A stretch of DNA of 64,000 nt from the NCBI GenBank assembly GCA_003008705.1, contig PDUO01000009.1:620001-684000 (forward strand). Reading direction: 5' to 3'. The notes below the pieces were generated by a model. The model ran no database searches. It worked only from the letters and a program-made list of their open reading frames with translations, and was not told where the DNA came from. This DNA is from Pezicula radicicola. Lineage: Eukaryota > Ascomycota > Leotiomycetes > Helotiales > Dermateaceae. Numbering within the stretch: the stretch's first letter is position 1; each line of letters begins with the position of its first letter. Below are positions 34,188-46,350 of this stretch, one piece after another. A program made the position numbers and the translations under genes.

Positions 34188-35918
34188 ATGGCTACTCCGA
34201 AAGATTTGAGCGACATGGGGATAAGTGGCTCAAAGCCTGATGTGGCTATCTCTACGAAATCCGCAGACGTAGTGGACACTGCCGAAGAAGCCTTTGCCAA
34301 ACGAGTTCTCCGAAAGATTGATATGCGTTTGTTACCGATATTGTTTATCTCTTTCAATTTCAACTTCATCGATAAAACTATTCTGTCCAGTGCTAGCGTA
34401 TTTGGTCTCTCAAAAGATACGGTATGTAGTCTCACCCTATCCACTATGGTTTACGCCCAGGGACTGACATCTGGGGTCTAGCACTTGGTTGGAGATCAAT
34501 ATAGCTGGGTTAGTAGTATGTTCTACTTTGGTTACTTTTTCTGGGAGTATCCTACCACTATCCTCATTCAGAAACTTCCTATTGGGAAGTATGTGGCCGC
34601 GGATATTATTATTTGGGGAGCAATTGTTGGTATGTTGATGTATAAAAAGTCTATCTACATATGCTTACATTAATCTCAGCATCCACTGCTGCCTGTACAA
34701 ACTATGGCGGTTTGATTACAGCTCGCTTTTTTACTGGAGTTGTTGAGGCTACGATATCTCCAGCTTTCCTTTATATCACTGCAAGTTGGTACACTCGAGA
34801 TGAGATGCCAAGTCGTATGGGAATGTGGTATGCCGGAAATAGTTTCGGCGGAGCTGTTGCATCTCTTCTGTCCTACGCTATCGGGCACATTGAGCATTCC
34901 CTCAGCCCATGGAAATGGCTCTATATTGTCAGTCCTCCAAAGTAGACATTGCTTAATTGGGACTAATAAAAACAGATTTTCGGCCTCGCCACCTCAGTTT
35001 GGGGCGTAGTGGTCCTCATTTTCCTCCCTGATACAATCGCTACCGCAAAGTTTCTTACCGAGGAAGAGAGACATTGCGCCGAGGAGCGTGTTGCTAGCAA
35101 AGGAGCTGGTGTGACAATGTCCATAAAGAACGAATGGAAATTTGACCAGGTTAAAGAATGTCTTTTAGACCCTAAGACCTGGTTCTTCTTCCTTATCTCA
35201 TTACTCACTCAAGTAAACTCTTTTATTCCTACTATTCATTACCATGCTAATATCATTTCAGATGCCAAACGGCGGCACACAAAGCTTTGCGAACCTAGTC
35301 TTGAAAGGTTTTGGCTTCACAAGTCTTCAATCGACACTCGTCGGACTTCCCGCCTCCTTCGTCTCATTCTCCTGCATTATAATCACCGGCTTGCTAGCCA
35401 CAAAATATCGGAACATCACAACAATTCTCGTATCCACCATGATTATTCCACCCGTCATCGGAGCAGCCCTGATGAATTGGGGTGGTCATAACGGAGTAAA
35501 GCTATTCGGCTACTATCTCCTCGGTTTCGCACACGGTGCAATCCCGCTCACAATGTCACTGATCGGATCCAACACTAAAGGAGTCACCAAGAAGATGACC
35601 ATGACGGCAATTATGTTCATTGCATTTTGCGCTGGTAATATCGCTGGGCCTCAATTCTTCAAATCGAGTGAAGCACCGCACTATCCGACTGCCTTCAAAG
35701 CAATTCTTATATGCTACGCACTTGCATCGTTGACCAGCTTGGCACTTCGATTCTACTTGATCTGGGAAAATAAGCGACGGGATGCTGCTGAAGGTATTGA
35801 TACAACAGGTCGTGCCGAGGAATCAGCGTCGGCGCCCTATCCAGGTGCTACCGTTGCAGATGTGGATTATGAGGATATCACTGATTATAACACTGTTGGG
35901 TTTAGATACAGGCTTTGA
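34188..35918 (+). CDS. MFS permease, ACS (Dal5-like) family, copy 2
   Basis: Five exons (34188-34421, 34482-34629, 34680-34927, 34976-35212, 35262-35918) give 507 residues. Family signatures include 'VLRKIDMRLLPILFI', 'YSWVSSMFYFGYFFWEYP', 'ARFFTGVVEATISPAF', 'FCAGNIAGPQFFKSSEAPHY', 'LRFYLIWENKRRDAAEG' and the terminal 'VGFRYRL'. It parallels copy 1 but has fewer introns and clearly diverged sequence, so it is not a recent tandem duplicate. Confidence 0.9.
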
Positions 35919-36529
35919 GAGAAGAAATGTCAACATTTAGATATGCGCAGTATATGGATTTTGTTACATCTTACAGATAATTAATAGATAGCATATACAC
36001 CGCTTAAACTATTAAAGTAGCATAGATCATAAATTCTCTTTGCACAATTTAGATTTAAGGTGAGATAGCGTAAGTAACTTCTATACACTGTCCATATATT
36101 AAAACTAGTTAATCATCTTATCCTAAGAATTCCGTTAACTATATTTGTAGTCTTCCGTGAGTTACGTTATTCAACCTTCGTAGATACCGAGAACAACTAA
36201 GTTACTCAAACCAACTGAATTACAATTATTCTAGCCCTCCTATTCCTCACTTTCTCTAATTCCATCTTTTCAACACATCCTTTTACTTACAACCAAATAT
36301 ATACTAGCTTAAGATAGCTAGCTCAAAAGAACTTTTACTAGATACACATACCTCGTAAGATCTCTTACACTCAAACTAATCAAATTATTCATAGACAACG
36401 ATAAGAGATTGATCTAGAGAAGTCCTCCTTCATCTTCGTACAATTTATGGTAAATTTTCATACAGGTTTTGGAGATAAAGCTTCTGTTTACATCTCAAGC
36501 ATCAAACTCAAAGTGTGATCAAATTACTG
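35919..36529. other. AT-rich intergenic region
   Basis: No gene seen. It lies between the end of permease copy 2 and the left arm of an inverted-repeat element. Confidence 0.45.
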
Positions 36530-36943
36530 ATATTTCGACGACAATTGACTCGTATAACCCCCTCGAGAATTAATATTATTGTGCTGCTGCCCCCCTCTAG
36601 GGTGTACTTTTTACGCGACATCAAGCCTTCCCTAATCTGGTATCTCGCGTATCTATTCTCTATATAAATTTGTAGGGGATGGAGATAGGTCAAAAACAGT
36701 CGTCTTAGCGGGAATGTCTATAGTATATCTTCGATTTAATTACCTTAGGCGTCGCATTTGCAATTGCCGAGAGATTTTTACAAGAGAGGTTCCTAGCGTT
36801 CCACATTGCATAGGGATTGTATGGGGCAAACGGAAGATATCTAAATAGGTAAAGCCTATATCGCGTAAAAAGTACACCCTAGAGGTGGGCAGTACAATAA
36901 TATTAACTCTCGAGGGGGGCATGCGAGTCAATTGTCGATATTT
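36530..36943. mobile_element. MITE-like element with ~90-bp terminal inverted repeats
   Basis: The left arm 36530-36620 and the right arm 36859-36943 are imperfect reverse complements. They share blocks such as CTCTAGGGTGTACTTTTTAC, TTAATATTATTGT, CCCCCTCGAGA and GACAATTGACTCG. The ~240-bp centre has weaker similarity between its halves and no ORF. It is non-autonomous DNA-transposon-like. I could not define a target-site duplication with confidence. Confidence 0.75.
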
Positions 36944-37007
36944 CAATTATCAATATCTAAGTTCCCTCATCATTGACTTATCAAAGAGATCTCTAAGACC
37001 AGAAAGA

Positions 37008-38855
37008 CTAATAATCATTAACAGCATGACCACCAGTACCAGTAGCCACGCCCTCAGCCTCAAGCCTCGCCTTCTCCTTCTTCGCCTTCTGAATATCAAG
37101 TGACATCTTGACAGGTCTAACACCCGGTGTCTCAAAAACACTATCAATCTCCTCAAGAGAAAGTCCAAATGTCTCCGGAAAGATAAAGTATGATAGGAGC
37201 AGTTGAATGCAGTTATAGACGATATAGACACACCAGATCTTATATCCGATCTTAGATATTCCGACTGATATTCCATAGTTTTGAACAGTACCCGCAGCTC
37301 CTTGAATAAAACTATACAATCCCATTCCCTTTGCTCGGAGTTGTAGGGAAAGGACCTCGACGGGATATAGATTATGCATCGTAGCGATCAGGAGTGAGGA
37401 AAAGGTTTGAAATAGGTAGATCCAGAATATGGTTAAGTAGGCTGCTGATTTTGCTTCGGTGACAGTGTATCTCCACGATGTTATCGTTGCTGCAGTTTGC
37501 AGAAGAATGAATGAGATTAGACCGGAGAATATTAGAGTTCGTCTCTTAACTTTGTCGACGAGGAAAGATCCGCATACGGTGAAGACTAAATAGGTAGCTG
37601 TGAGACCAAAATTGATACCAAGCTGGCTCATAGATTCTGTTACGCCAACCGTCTCGAGGGCAGGAACGAGATATTGACCGATGATTCCACCGCCATTCCA
37701 TTGCTGGAAAATGGAGTAAAGAATGAGAACGAGAAGGCGGTATGCGACCCTTTTGGTGAAAAAACACCTGTAGTCCCAGAATTGACGATGTCCTATTTTG
37801 TCGTTCGCAACTGATTCTTCCATTTGACGAACCACGGCCTTGACGAGAGGATGTTCCACATTATTGCCTTCAGTGGTTTGGTAACGTGCGACTACCTTTG
37901 CTGCTTCTTCCTTTCGTCCACGAAGTACTAGATAACGGGGTGATTCTGGGGTCATCAAGTAAATGGTGACGAGGACAATGGCAGGAAAGAGTCCTTCCAG
38001 TAAGAGAGGAGCTCTCCAAGCCCAATTCCCGGCCATCTTGTTGAAACCCATCAGGGCGCCTGTCATCCCCAAACTGCCTATTTGGAAGCAAGCTCCGAAT
38101 AGTCCAACCATTCTTCCACGAAGATGGGCCGGAGCAACTTCACCCATATACTGGGAACTGGACTGTAGGAAATCATCACTTAGTTTTGCTATTCATAAAG
38201 GCGAAAACTACGGTTCGTAGAACGAACTCTGAGTACGTACCATAAGTGCAGAGCCAAACCCCAAGAAGAATCGTCCAGCCATAAACATGGGCATGCTAAT
38301 AGCAAAACCTTGAAGCAATGCTGCGAGAAGAACAAGAAAGTTGCCAACGAAATTGATACCACGTCTACCGATGATATCAGAAAAGGCCAGGAAAGGTGCA
38401 CCGCAAACAGTTCCGATGGTCATGAGTGCATTCAACGTCGCGTAGGTGGTCCCGCTATTTGAAAAGTGTAAATAGTCATGCCATGCTTGAATAGCGTTAA
38501 TTCCGCTGATCACTGCCCAATCAATACCGTATCCAGCCTCTATAAGACCACGCAGTAAGCAATTTGTATAGCACGAAAGGTTTAAAAGTTGAATGGCATT
38601 TTAATGACTTAATCGAAGCGTTAGGTACTTGTACTTACGGTTGCAGCCTTGGACAAACATGATGAGACAGAGACGAAAGCCTGTCCATGACTTAACATTC
38701 AAGGACTCGACTGAGAGGGTAAATAGATCCTCCTCGGTAAGTCTAGCAATTGTAACCTCTTCGATATGAGACTCATCTGCCTTCAGGTCCCGAAGGTCAT
38801 CATTGGTGTTGACATTGTGCAGCGTAGTCTGCGCTGGCCCCGTTTTTTCGTCCAT
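37008..38855 (-). CDS. MFS sugar porter (lactose-permease/hexose-transporter type)
   Basis: Three exons (38855-38639, 38539-38241, 38162-37008) encode 556 residues with 12 transmembrane segments. Sugar-porter signatures are 'SDIIGRRGINFVGN' between TM2 and TM3, 'GRFFLGFGSALM', 'YMGEVAPAHLRGRMVGLF', 'LMTPESPRYLVLRGRKEEA' and 'YFIFPETFGLSLEEIDSVFE'. The N-terminal ~70 residues and the C-terminal tail are hydrophilic and cytosolic. It starts 621 bp from, and divergent to, the GH95 fucosidase gene, so it may import the oligosaccharide that the neighbouring glycosidases process (inference). Confidence 0.9.
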
Positions 38856-39476
38856 TTTGTCGTACTCGGACTGCTACCACAACCTCTGGAAGATAATATT
38901 CGAGACTCCTGATGTTGTACGGAAAGTCTTAACGGTGGGTAGAGCTAAGAAAGAACAGCTTATATCTTTGGGCTTATATCAACTTCCTACCGCTGGGAGT
39001 TCGTCGCAAGGAATTGCGGCCCTGCATGCCGTCTAGAACAAAATGGATTGTGGGGTTCGCCCGCCTCCATGTTGCATATCTCCCCACAAGACTCTGTATG
39101 GGACTCCGCATTGGAATTGTTGGACGTGGAGGGGAGAGACTAATACACTCTGACGCTGATTGGTGGATCTCGAGACGACGTCTCCGAGCGAGGCTCGAGA
39201 TGCTTGCATGGGTACGAGTAAAGTGTAGATCACCGGCCAGAAATCAGACAATCGGTGCAGAAATGTTCAGATAACTCACCGTTGAGGGTGCCCGAGGGTC
39301 TGGAGTGACCGTACGAAGACGTCCAGCAGCATGGGACAAAAGTCGACATTCTCGAAACTCCGTATTGTGCCACACCCCACGATTCCCTTCCTTGCATGAG
39401 AACGGTCTCTTCCTCAAAGCCTGTCTTGTATGAAGCACAAAGGTGCATCAAGAGCCCAGTGCCACCATCAATCACC
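38856..39476. promoter_or_regulatory. Divergent promoter, sugar porter / GH95 fucosidase
   Basis: 621 bp between divergent starts. The Kozak-like ATCACCATGG marks the GH95 start. An in-frame upstream ATG at 39396 exists on the GH95 side, but its extension has no signal-peptide character. Confidence 0.45.
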
Positions 39477-41744
39477 ATGGATCAAGAAACGCTGAGCGGC
39501 AGCACTCTGCTCAACTATGATAACCCTGCAGCCGGATGGGCTGAGAGCTTGCCAATTGGCAACGGCCGACTTGGCGCCATGGTGTATGGACGCACATCAA
39601 CTGAATTACTCCAATTGAATGAGAACTCAGTGTGGTATGGCGGTGTTCAAGATCGAAGACCAAGAGATGCGTTGAAGAACTTACCTCAGCTCCGCGAATT
39701 GATCCGTTCAGGGTCTCATCGCGAAGCAGAGAAGCTAGTCCGCCATGCTTTCTTTGCTACACCACACAGTCAACGACATTATGAACCTCTGGGCACGATT
39801 ACTGTCGAATTGGGTCACGATGAAACGAAATGTCGAAAGTACCGTCGGTCTCTGGATCTGCAAACTGCAATCTCCTCAGTCCAGTACGAACATCCTGACG
39901 AAAAAGGAGAATGGATTGAGCACTCGCGCGAGATCTTTGCAAGCTACCCCGACAATGTCATGGTCTTGCGTATCAAGTCGTCCAAGAAGTCCGAGTTCAC
40001 ATTGCGGATGACGAGAGAAAGCGAGATAGAATATGAGACCAATGAGATGGTAGATTCCATTCTGGCAAAGGATGGGACAATAATTATGCATGCGACACCC
40101 GGTGGGAAAAAGAGCAACCCTTTGTGCTGTGTTGCTACTGTACGGTGTGAAGATGAAGAAGGAATAACGGAAGCCATTGGAAATTGTGTTGTCGTTAATT
40201 CTCGTAATGCACTTATTGTTATTTCTGCCCAGACAACATTTCGCAAAGCGGATCCTGAAGCTGTTGCTGTGGTAGATGTGCAAAAGGCATTGGAAATTCA
40301 AGATCTGAGGGAGAGACATATTGCAGATTACAACGCGTTATTTGCACGAATGGAGCTACGTCTACATCCTAATAACACGTCAATACCAACAAATATACGG
40401 CTTAGAGACTCTCAAGATCCTGGGCTGGCAGTTTTATATCACAATTATGGCCGGTATCTGCTCATCTCGTGCAGCCGCCCAGGAGACAAGGCACTTCCTG
40501 CAACTCTCCAAGGCCTTTGGAGTCCATCATTCCAGCCGGCGTGGGGCTCGAAATATACCATCAACATCAACACACAAATGAATTATTGGCCCGCAAACCT
40601 ATGTAACCTAACTGAGTGTGAAATACCACTCTTCGATCATTTGGAAAGAATGGCAGAACGGGGGAGACTGACTGCAAAAGAAATGTATGGGTGCAGTGGA
40701 TGGTGTGCTCATCACAATACCGATATCTTTGCCGATACTGATCCCCAAGATCGTTGGATGCCTTCTACGATTTGGCCGCTTGGTGGCGCTTGGCTTTGCG
40801 TTCACATTTATGAAAGCTTCTCATTCAGTGAAAATTTACAACTGCTTCGGCGGATGTTTCCAGTATTGAGAGGCTGTGTTGAATTTCTCCTTGATTATCT
40901 TGTCAAAGACGAGTCTGGCAAATTTCTTGTCACAAATCCATCTTTATCGCCAGAGAACACCTTCTTAGATGCAAATGGTGCCAAGGGTGTCCTTTGCGAA
41001 GGCTCGGCGATTGACATACAGATTATAAGGGCTGTCTTCACCGCCTTTGAAGCAGCTATATCTCCTTCAGTATTGGATTTGTCTGATGACTTACTTCCTC
41101 GCTTACAGCGGGCTTTGGTTCAACTTCCTCCCATGACTGTAGGAGCTCTAGGCCAACTTCAAGAATGGCAGATGGACTATGAAGAGTTTGAGCCTGGCCA
41201 TCGACATACTTCTCATCTTTGGGCCCTTTACCCTGGTCGCAGTATTACTCCAGAGAGTACACCAGAATTAGCCGCAGCTTCCGCAATTGTTCTGAAACGA
41301 CGGGCAGAACATGGAGGTGGCCATACTGGCTGGAGCCGAGCTTGGCTGATAAATCTTCATGCCAGGCTTTGGGAAGGTGAAGCATGTCTTGAACATATCC
41401 GTTTACTTCTTACAAACTCAACAATGCCCAACCTCCTTGACACGCATCCGCCATTCCAGATCGATGGCAACTTTGGGGGTTGTGCTGGGATTATAGAGAT
41501 GTTGGTCCAGTCGCATGACGGTTGCATCAGACTTCTTCCAGCCTGCCCTCACTCTTGGAGTTATGGCTCTCTTAAGGGAGTTCGTGCTAGAGGTGGTTTC
41601 GAGATTGATTTTGAATGGGTTGACAACAGGATCAAGGACCCAGTTGTGGTCACGTCCAGATACGAGAAAGGGAGCACCATTGTTTTTCCAAATGGAGGAA
41701 GAAAGTTTGTTGAGGGCAAAGGCACCCATCAAATTTATCAGTAG
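39477..41744 (+). CDS. GH95 alpha-L-fucosidase-like protein
   Basis: Intronless 755-residue protein covering the full GH95 fold. The N-terminal beta domain begins '[20 protein letters not shown]' and contains '[14 protein letters not shown]'. The (alpha/alpha)6 barrel shows the catalytic elements: the '[12 protein letters not shown]' segment (residues 363-374), whose Asn residues activate water in characterised GH95 enzymes, Glu493 in 'PSLSPENTF', and Asp663 in '[12 protein letters not shown]'. The family removes alpha-1,2-linked L-fucose, e.g. from xyloglucan side chains, by inversion; some members are alpha-galactosidases. No signal peptide is visible, so it should act inside the cell. It converges on the GH1 gene with 62 bp between stops. 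Confidence 0.92.
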   Translation: MDQETLSGSTLLNYDNPAAGWAESLPIGNGRLGAMVYGRTSTELLQLNENSVWYGGVQDRRPRDALKNLPQLRELIRSGSHREAEKLVRHAFFATPHSQRHYEPLGTITVELGHDETKCRKYRRSLDLQTAISSVQYEHPDEKGEWIEHSREIFASYPDNVMVLRIKSSKKSEFTLRMTRESEIEYETNEMVDSILAKDGTIIMHATPGGKKSNPLCCVATVRCEDEEGITEAIGNCVVVNSRNALIVISAQTTFRKADPEAVAVVDVQKALEIQDLRERHIADYNALFARMELRLHPNNTSIPTNIRLRDSQDPGLAVLYHNYGRYLLISCSRPGDKALPATLQGLWSPSFQPAWGSKYTININTQMNYWPANLCNLTECEIPLFDHLERMAERGRLTAKEMYGCSGWCAHHNTDIFADTDPQDRWMPSTIWPLGGAWLCVHIYESFSFSENLQLLRRMFPVLRGCVEFLLDYLVKDESGKFLVTNPSLSPENTFLDANGAKGVLCEGSAIDIQIIRAVFTAFEAAISPSVLDLSDDLLPRLQRALVQLPPMTVGALGQLQEWQMDYEEFEPGHRHTSHLWALYPGRSITPESTPELAAASAIVLKRRAEHGGGHTGWSRAWLINLHARLWEGEACLEHIRLLLTNSTMPNLLDTHPPFQIDGNFGGCAGIIEMLVQSHDGCIRLLPACPHSWSYGSLKGVRARGGFEIDFEWVDNRIKDPVVVTSRYEKGSTIVFPNGGRKFVEGKGTHQIYQ

Positions 41745-41806
41745 CGCCATACGGAGCTATTCATGCTGTACTATAAACATCTACTCTCTCTTTGACCCTA
41801 CATATG

Positions 41807-43320
41807 TCATTGTTTCTTAATTAGTTCACCAAAGAGTTCCTTAATCACAGCTGCAGACCTCTTGGGGTATCGTTTCTTCTCCTTGGACTCAAAGTCCACA
41901 AAAGTCACTCCAAAACGATCGCTATATCCTGCAGCCCATTCTATGAGGAGATTAGCATAGTATGTGTAATAGATATATATGCCTTACCCCAGTTGTCGGT
42001 AAATGTCCATGCGAAGTATGAACGGATATCAACTCCATCTTCCTTTACTGCTCTTGCCAGTGCAGTAATATAACCCTCAAAGAACTCAATGCGAAACTTA
42101 TCATCCAGGACCTGTTCGGATGGCTCTGTCTCGCCTTTAGCAGTGGTTCCATTTTCCGTGACATATATTGGCACTCTGTATCTATTCCAAATCCAATTTA
42201 GAAGTTTTCTAAAGCCTGCAGGATTCGTGCGGAGCCAGTATGTATCGCTCGGAGGTCCTCTCGAAACTCCTTGCTTGTTGGTGTCAAGCTTCTCTATATT
42301 TCCCGAATGGTCATTGATGTCTGGTGGTGTATCGAGGTGCCTGACATAGAATGTCGTGTAGCTGTTCATACCGTAGAAGTCAGAGCTACCAAGGACCAAC
42401 TTCGATTCCTCGGGGGTGAAAGTCGGCAATCTATCCCCAAGTTGGGCACGCATACTTGCAGGATAGTCTCCAGTCTTGTATACTGGGTCTCCATACCATG
42501 CAATCTCAAACTCGCGTGCACGTTCTGCAGCTTCTTGGTCCAAGGGATCCTCTGCATCCCATGGCTCAGAGTAATTGCCATGAAGAGTGATCCCAATTGC
42601 TCCCTTTTGATGAGGTTGGAATTCTTTTCGATAGAGTTGAACTGCATATGCATGAGAGACCAATTCAGTATGTCCAACAGTAAAAGGCTCAGTCGAAGAA
42701 TCTCCCTCATCGTTTAACTTGCGGTTGGAGGACCGGGCTGGGGCATGGACTCCAGCTGCGTATCCAGCTAGAGTGTATACCCCGGGTTCGTTGTAGGTGA
42801 TCCAGTTCTTCACCCGATCACCGAGTCTTTCGAAGCAGACTCGTGCATAGCGGAGAAAATCTGGGGTGTACTTCTCCTTGTTAAGCATTCCGCCATAGCG
42901 ATCTTCCAGGGCCTGTGGTGTGTCCCAATGGAACAGCGTCACAAAAGGAGTTATATCATTAGCCAGCAACTCGTTGACCAAGTTAGAATAGTACTGTAGC
43001 CCTGCTTCGTTGATTGGGTCATTTGCTCCGCCTAGCGGGATAATTCTTGACCAGGAGAGCGAAAACCTGTACGCTGTCACTCCATACTGCTTCAATAAAG
43101 CTACATCTTCCTTGTACTGATAATAGCTGAGAACAGCATCGTCTGGCGTACTGCCATCCTTGACCTTTCCTGGCGTATGTGCAAAAGTATCCCAGATCGA
43201 GATACCTTTACCATCCGCGTTCCAGCCCCCCTCGACTTGCGTGGCGGCGGTGGCATACCCCCAGTGGAAGTCACTACGGAGTACCCCTTTGAGGTCGGCA
43301 ATTGCATTTTGGGATGCCAT
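41807..43320 (-). CDS. GH1 beta-glucosidase
   Basis: Two exons (43320-41988, 41940-41807) give 488 residues, the standard GH1 length. The N-terminal signature 'FHWGYATAATQVEGGW', acid/base Glu178 in 'WITYNEPGVY', the 'SLSWSRIIPLGG' block and nucleophile Glu389 in 'IYVTENGTT' are all present. After the 47-nt intron the C-terminus restores 'DNWEWAAGYSDRFGVTFVDF', the aglycone-binding end of the family. No secretion signal is seen with the start at 43320. A longer frame to 43410 reads through what looks like a 5'-UTR intron acceptor (CTTTACAG). It probably hydrolyses beta-glucosides or beta-galactosides in the cytosol. Confidence 0.93.
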
Positions 43321-43828
43321 CATCAGGGTTGTTCTGGTTTGACCCGGCACCTGTAAAGAGAATGATGGAGAATATATAGTTACAAAAGCTACACTAATAA
43401 CGTTCAACAAGTACCTAATAATTCCCTATTTCGAGACCATCTACGCGATACAGGTTATAATGGAGTGATATAGTGATACCCGCTGCGTGCCGATCGCAAA
43501 TGCAGTGTGCCGTCGGCAAGGGAGCTAAATTCGGTTGCAGCAGGCTAAAGGGAAGCTGTTGAGTTGATACAATCGCCATTGGTGGAAGTTTCTTAGGTTC
43601 CCTTCACATGGGAGATGTAGCCTGTCAGCTCGTATTTAGGCTGTGGGCGGCTAAAAGACCAACCCCAGGCTCTTGTGTTCCTTCGCACCCAGACCCACGT
43701 TTTTGGAAATATTGGAGATCGTGGAAACTTCACGCTGACAAACGCCACCTGACTCGATTACTTGGCTAGTTGCGGAGATCGTCACTGCTTCATCACGACT
43801 CGTGATCTCTCTTCCAAAGCAGCAAGAA
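43321..43828. promoter_or_regulatory. Divergent promoter, GH1 / SGNH esterase
   Basis: 508 bp lie between the GH1 start and the proposed esterase ATG. A pyrimidine tract ending in CTTTACAG at about 43352 on the minus strand suggests a GH1 5'-UTR intron. Confidence 0.45.
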
Positions 43829-44960
43829 ATGGTATGGCCAGCGAACGAGTGGGGCGTTTACGCCTTGTGTGGAGAGGCTCTGCTAATTGTCTATGGCATT
43901 GTAGGCTATCCTTGATCAGTTTATCTTGTTCGGTTTGTCGGCCCTTGCCCCCTTTGTATGTTCACTGGTTGACGATGGTTTGGTTATCAAGGCGATAGTC
44001 TCACTCAGGATTCGAATGATCAATCAAGAGGATTTTCATTTGCTTCAGCACTTCAAGCTAGTTAGCTATTTCGCGCCTTAGACTCATTGTTAAGAGTTAC
44101 TGCTGATTTTTGGAAAGCATATGTGAGAAGACTCGATGTCATAAACCGGGGCTTTGGGTTGGTGATACAAGTTCCATGACCGTTCTAGAAGTGCGCCCTA
44201 ACCTTATTTTCAGTGGTTACAACACCAACCATGCTTTGGAACTGGTACCTGAGGTTCTGCCCTCACCAGAACAAGCTAGTATTAGATTTCTGGTGTGTAA
44301 ACTCTATTCCGATACAGAAGCAATGCTCACAAAACATCGTTTAGACCATATTCTTCGGAGCCAATGATGCGAATACCGACCCAATAGCCGGACAGCACGT
44401 CCCATTGGAAGACTTCAAGAAAAACATCACATTGATCATCAGTCACCCCGTTCTACTCGCACAGGCACCACTCAGAATCATTCTGATCACCCCACTGCCA
44501 GTAGAGGAGAATGTCCTGATTGAGAAGATGAAAGTCAGTGGCATCTCCCAAGAACCTCGGAGACAGAGCGTAACAGCCGCTTATGCCGAAACCGTTCGAG
44601 AGATTGGGAGAGATCTAGATATAGCTGTTCTGGATATTTGGACAACATTCATGAGGAGTGCGGGATGGAGGGTGGGAGATAGCCCCCTTCCTGGTTCGGA
44701 AGAGGCAGGCAGAAATCATGTTCTTGCTGATTTCTTATATGATGGTATATGATACTTTCGTTAGAAGATTTATTCTTATTAAGGGTTTTACTGACTGAGA
44801 TGAATAATTAGGTCTACACCTAAGTGGAAGAGGATACAGGATTATGTATGAGGAGTTGATGAAGACGATTAAACGATGCTGGCCTGACCAGACTCCTGCG
44901 GAGTTGTTACCTGCTGTGAGATGTGACTGGGAGATTGGGTTGCAGACACCAAAATATTAA
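43829..44960 (+). CDS. SGNH/GDSL hydrolase, isoamyl-acetate-esterase (Iah1) type
   Basis: Seven exons (43829-43831, 43905-43932, 43992-44060, 44118-44157, 44214-44292, 44345-44744, 44812-44960) give 255 residues, the usual Iah1 size. Block I 'DQFILFGDSLTQDSND' carries catalytic Ser13. Then come 'VINRGFGGYNTNHALELV', block III 'TIFFGANDAN' and the C-terminal catalytic pair in 'DGLHLSGRGYRIMYEEL'. The first exon is the ATG alone: the 73-nt intron after it has GTATGG, a TGCTAAT branch and TTGTAG, and gives 'MAILDQFILFG' as expected for the family. It is cytosolic and hydrolyses acetate esters. Beside glycosidases it could remove O-acetyl groups (inference). Confidence 0.85.
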
Positions 44961-45065
44961 AACACTTTTGTTACATGGGACAAGGAGCAATATATTGGGT
45001 TGAAAAGTACTGGATTGGGTTAAGAATTTGGATAAATTGGGATTGGTAGGGTAATTTGGTATTCA

Positions 45066-45350
45066 GGTGGCAAATATTGACATTACAGCGACATCCATAT
45101 CCTCATCTGCTACGTTGCTCTTCTTGTTGCCTGCTGCCTTTGCTTTTACAATTCGTTTGACCTTTCCACGATTGCCCTTAGAGGCATTCATTCACTCGGG
45201 CATTCTTCGTCTGTCTTGGTTCTGTCGAATGATTGTAATTTGGTTATACAACAGTACATCGTAGGCTTGACCTACTATACCTTCTTTGAAGAATCGGGCG
45301 TGGTCTGTCTTTAGGATGTTAGTTTTAGGCGCAGGGAGATCTCCAGACAT
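45066..45350 (-). pseudogene. Small unknown ORF with one internal stop
   Basis: The start at 45350 gives 'MSGDLPAPKTNILKTDHARF', 'FKEGIVGQAYDVLLYNQITI' and a TGA at 45192-45194. The same frame then stays open through a basic stretch 'SKGNRGKVKRIVKAKAAG' to a stop near 45066. CGA to TGA would explain the break. A GTATAG...CGACAG intron inside it is an alternative. I do not recognise the family. Confidence 0.3.
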
Positions 45351-45559
45351 GTTGAAGTGATTATCTGAGTAAGACTGAGAGTAGTAGTTAGCTGAAACGT
45401 ATTGAAATGTTCGTCGAGTAGTGTTATATGGACGGGATAGAGTTTAATGTATGTCGAGTAGTGATGTGTTGTGAGCTATGGTTGTGGTAGTGCTAACTAA
45501 AATCATTATAGATCGTTGTTCGATACTGGAAAGGAAATAGAGATGGCCCCTCGGACTAC

Positions 45560-46350
45560 AAAGTCCTGACATTTATGATCAATGCTCCTGTCCTAACAGA
45601 TCATATCCCCGTATCGCCAGCCCTGAGAATGGATGCCATGCTCTTCAGACGAAATCTCCTAGAGGATCATCAAAGTGTTGATTCGCTACTCCAAGGAGAT
45701 AAAAAAGAAATCAGAATCAAGGAAGTAGGACTAGACAAGGCTATATTCCAAGCAGGGTGGACGACGAGGGTTAAGCCTAACTATCCGACCGATATCAGCA
45801 AAGGTCCTCTCGAACTATATCGGCGAACAAGCAATGAAACAAGGCTTCCCTAGGGATGTAATTATGTATAGTTGGAGGGGCAGAGCTACTACAGAGATAC
45901 AGTGCAAACTAGGCACAGAAGCTGTAAAAAAAATTCTATGACCGTAAGCATAATTCCTATACACACGGTCGTAATTATGAGCAAGGCAATGTCGACTTGC
46001 CTATTTTTGGACTAGCAATAAGGGACGATGTCCAGGTAGCAGCTGCTGAGAAGCCCTCTGTTAACCCCGAATGGCGGATATGACAAGATTAAAGAGTGTA
46101 TTTCTGGAAAATGCTATAAGAAAGGTAGAGGGTGAAGATAACGAACTCAGAGAAACAATTCAGGCCGGGCGACTAGATCGAGTCAAAACGATTAAGAAAC
46201 GCATCAGACGCAAGACATACACTGTATTGTATGACGAAGAGGTGAAACAAGCGTTATAGCAAATGACTATCATCCTCACTATAAGGATCTTAAGGATGCA
46301 TATGACTTCACAAATGGTAAACTTATTGAGATAGAGAACTGCATTGTCTA
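45560..46350 (+). mobile_element. Decayed tyrosine-recombinase-like (DUF3435/crypton-type) ORF
   Basis: Open pieces read in order 'MINAPVLTDHIPVSPALRMD', 'DISKGPLELYRRTSNETRLP', 'DVIMYSWRGRATTEIQCKLG', 'NYEQGNVDLPIFGLAIRDD', 'SVFLENAIRKVEGEDNELRE' and 'RIRRKTYTVLYDEEVKQAL', broken by frameshifts and stops between about 45850 and 46075. The pattern Arg-x-x-Ala, then a hydrophobic helix, then a Tyr-containing Y-x-x-G-x-x-D block resembles the C-terminal catalytic part of fungal tyrosine recombinases such as DUF3435 proteins. The match is by eye and the first part is unassigned. Confidence 0.4.

Noticed and set aside
41941..43410. GH1 model starting at 43410 with MLNVISVAFVTIYSPSFSL as a signal peptide
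   Set aside because: The upstream segment ends in a CTTTACAG splice acceptor and looks like a 5'-UTR intron; family members start close to MASQ.
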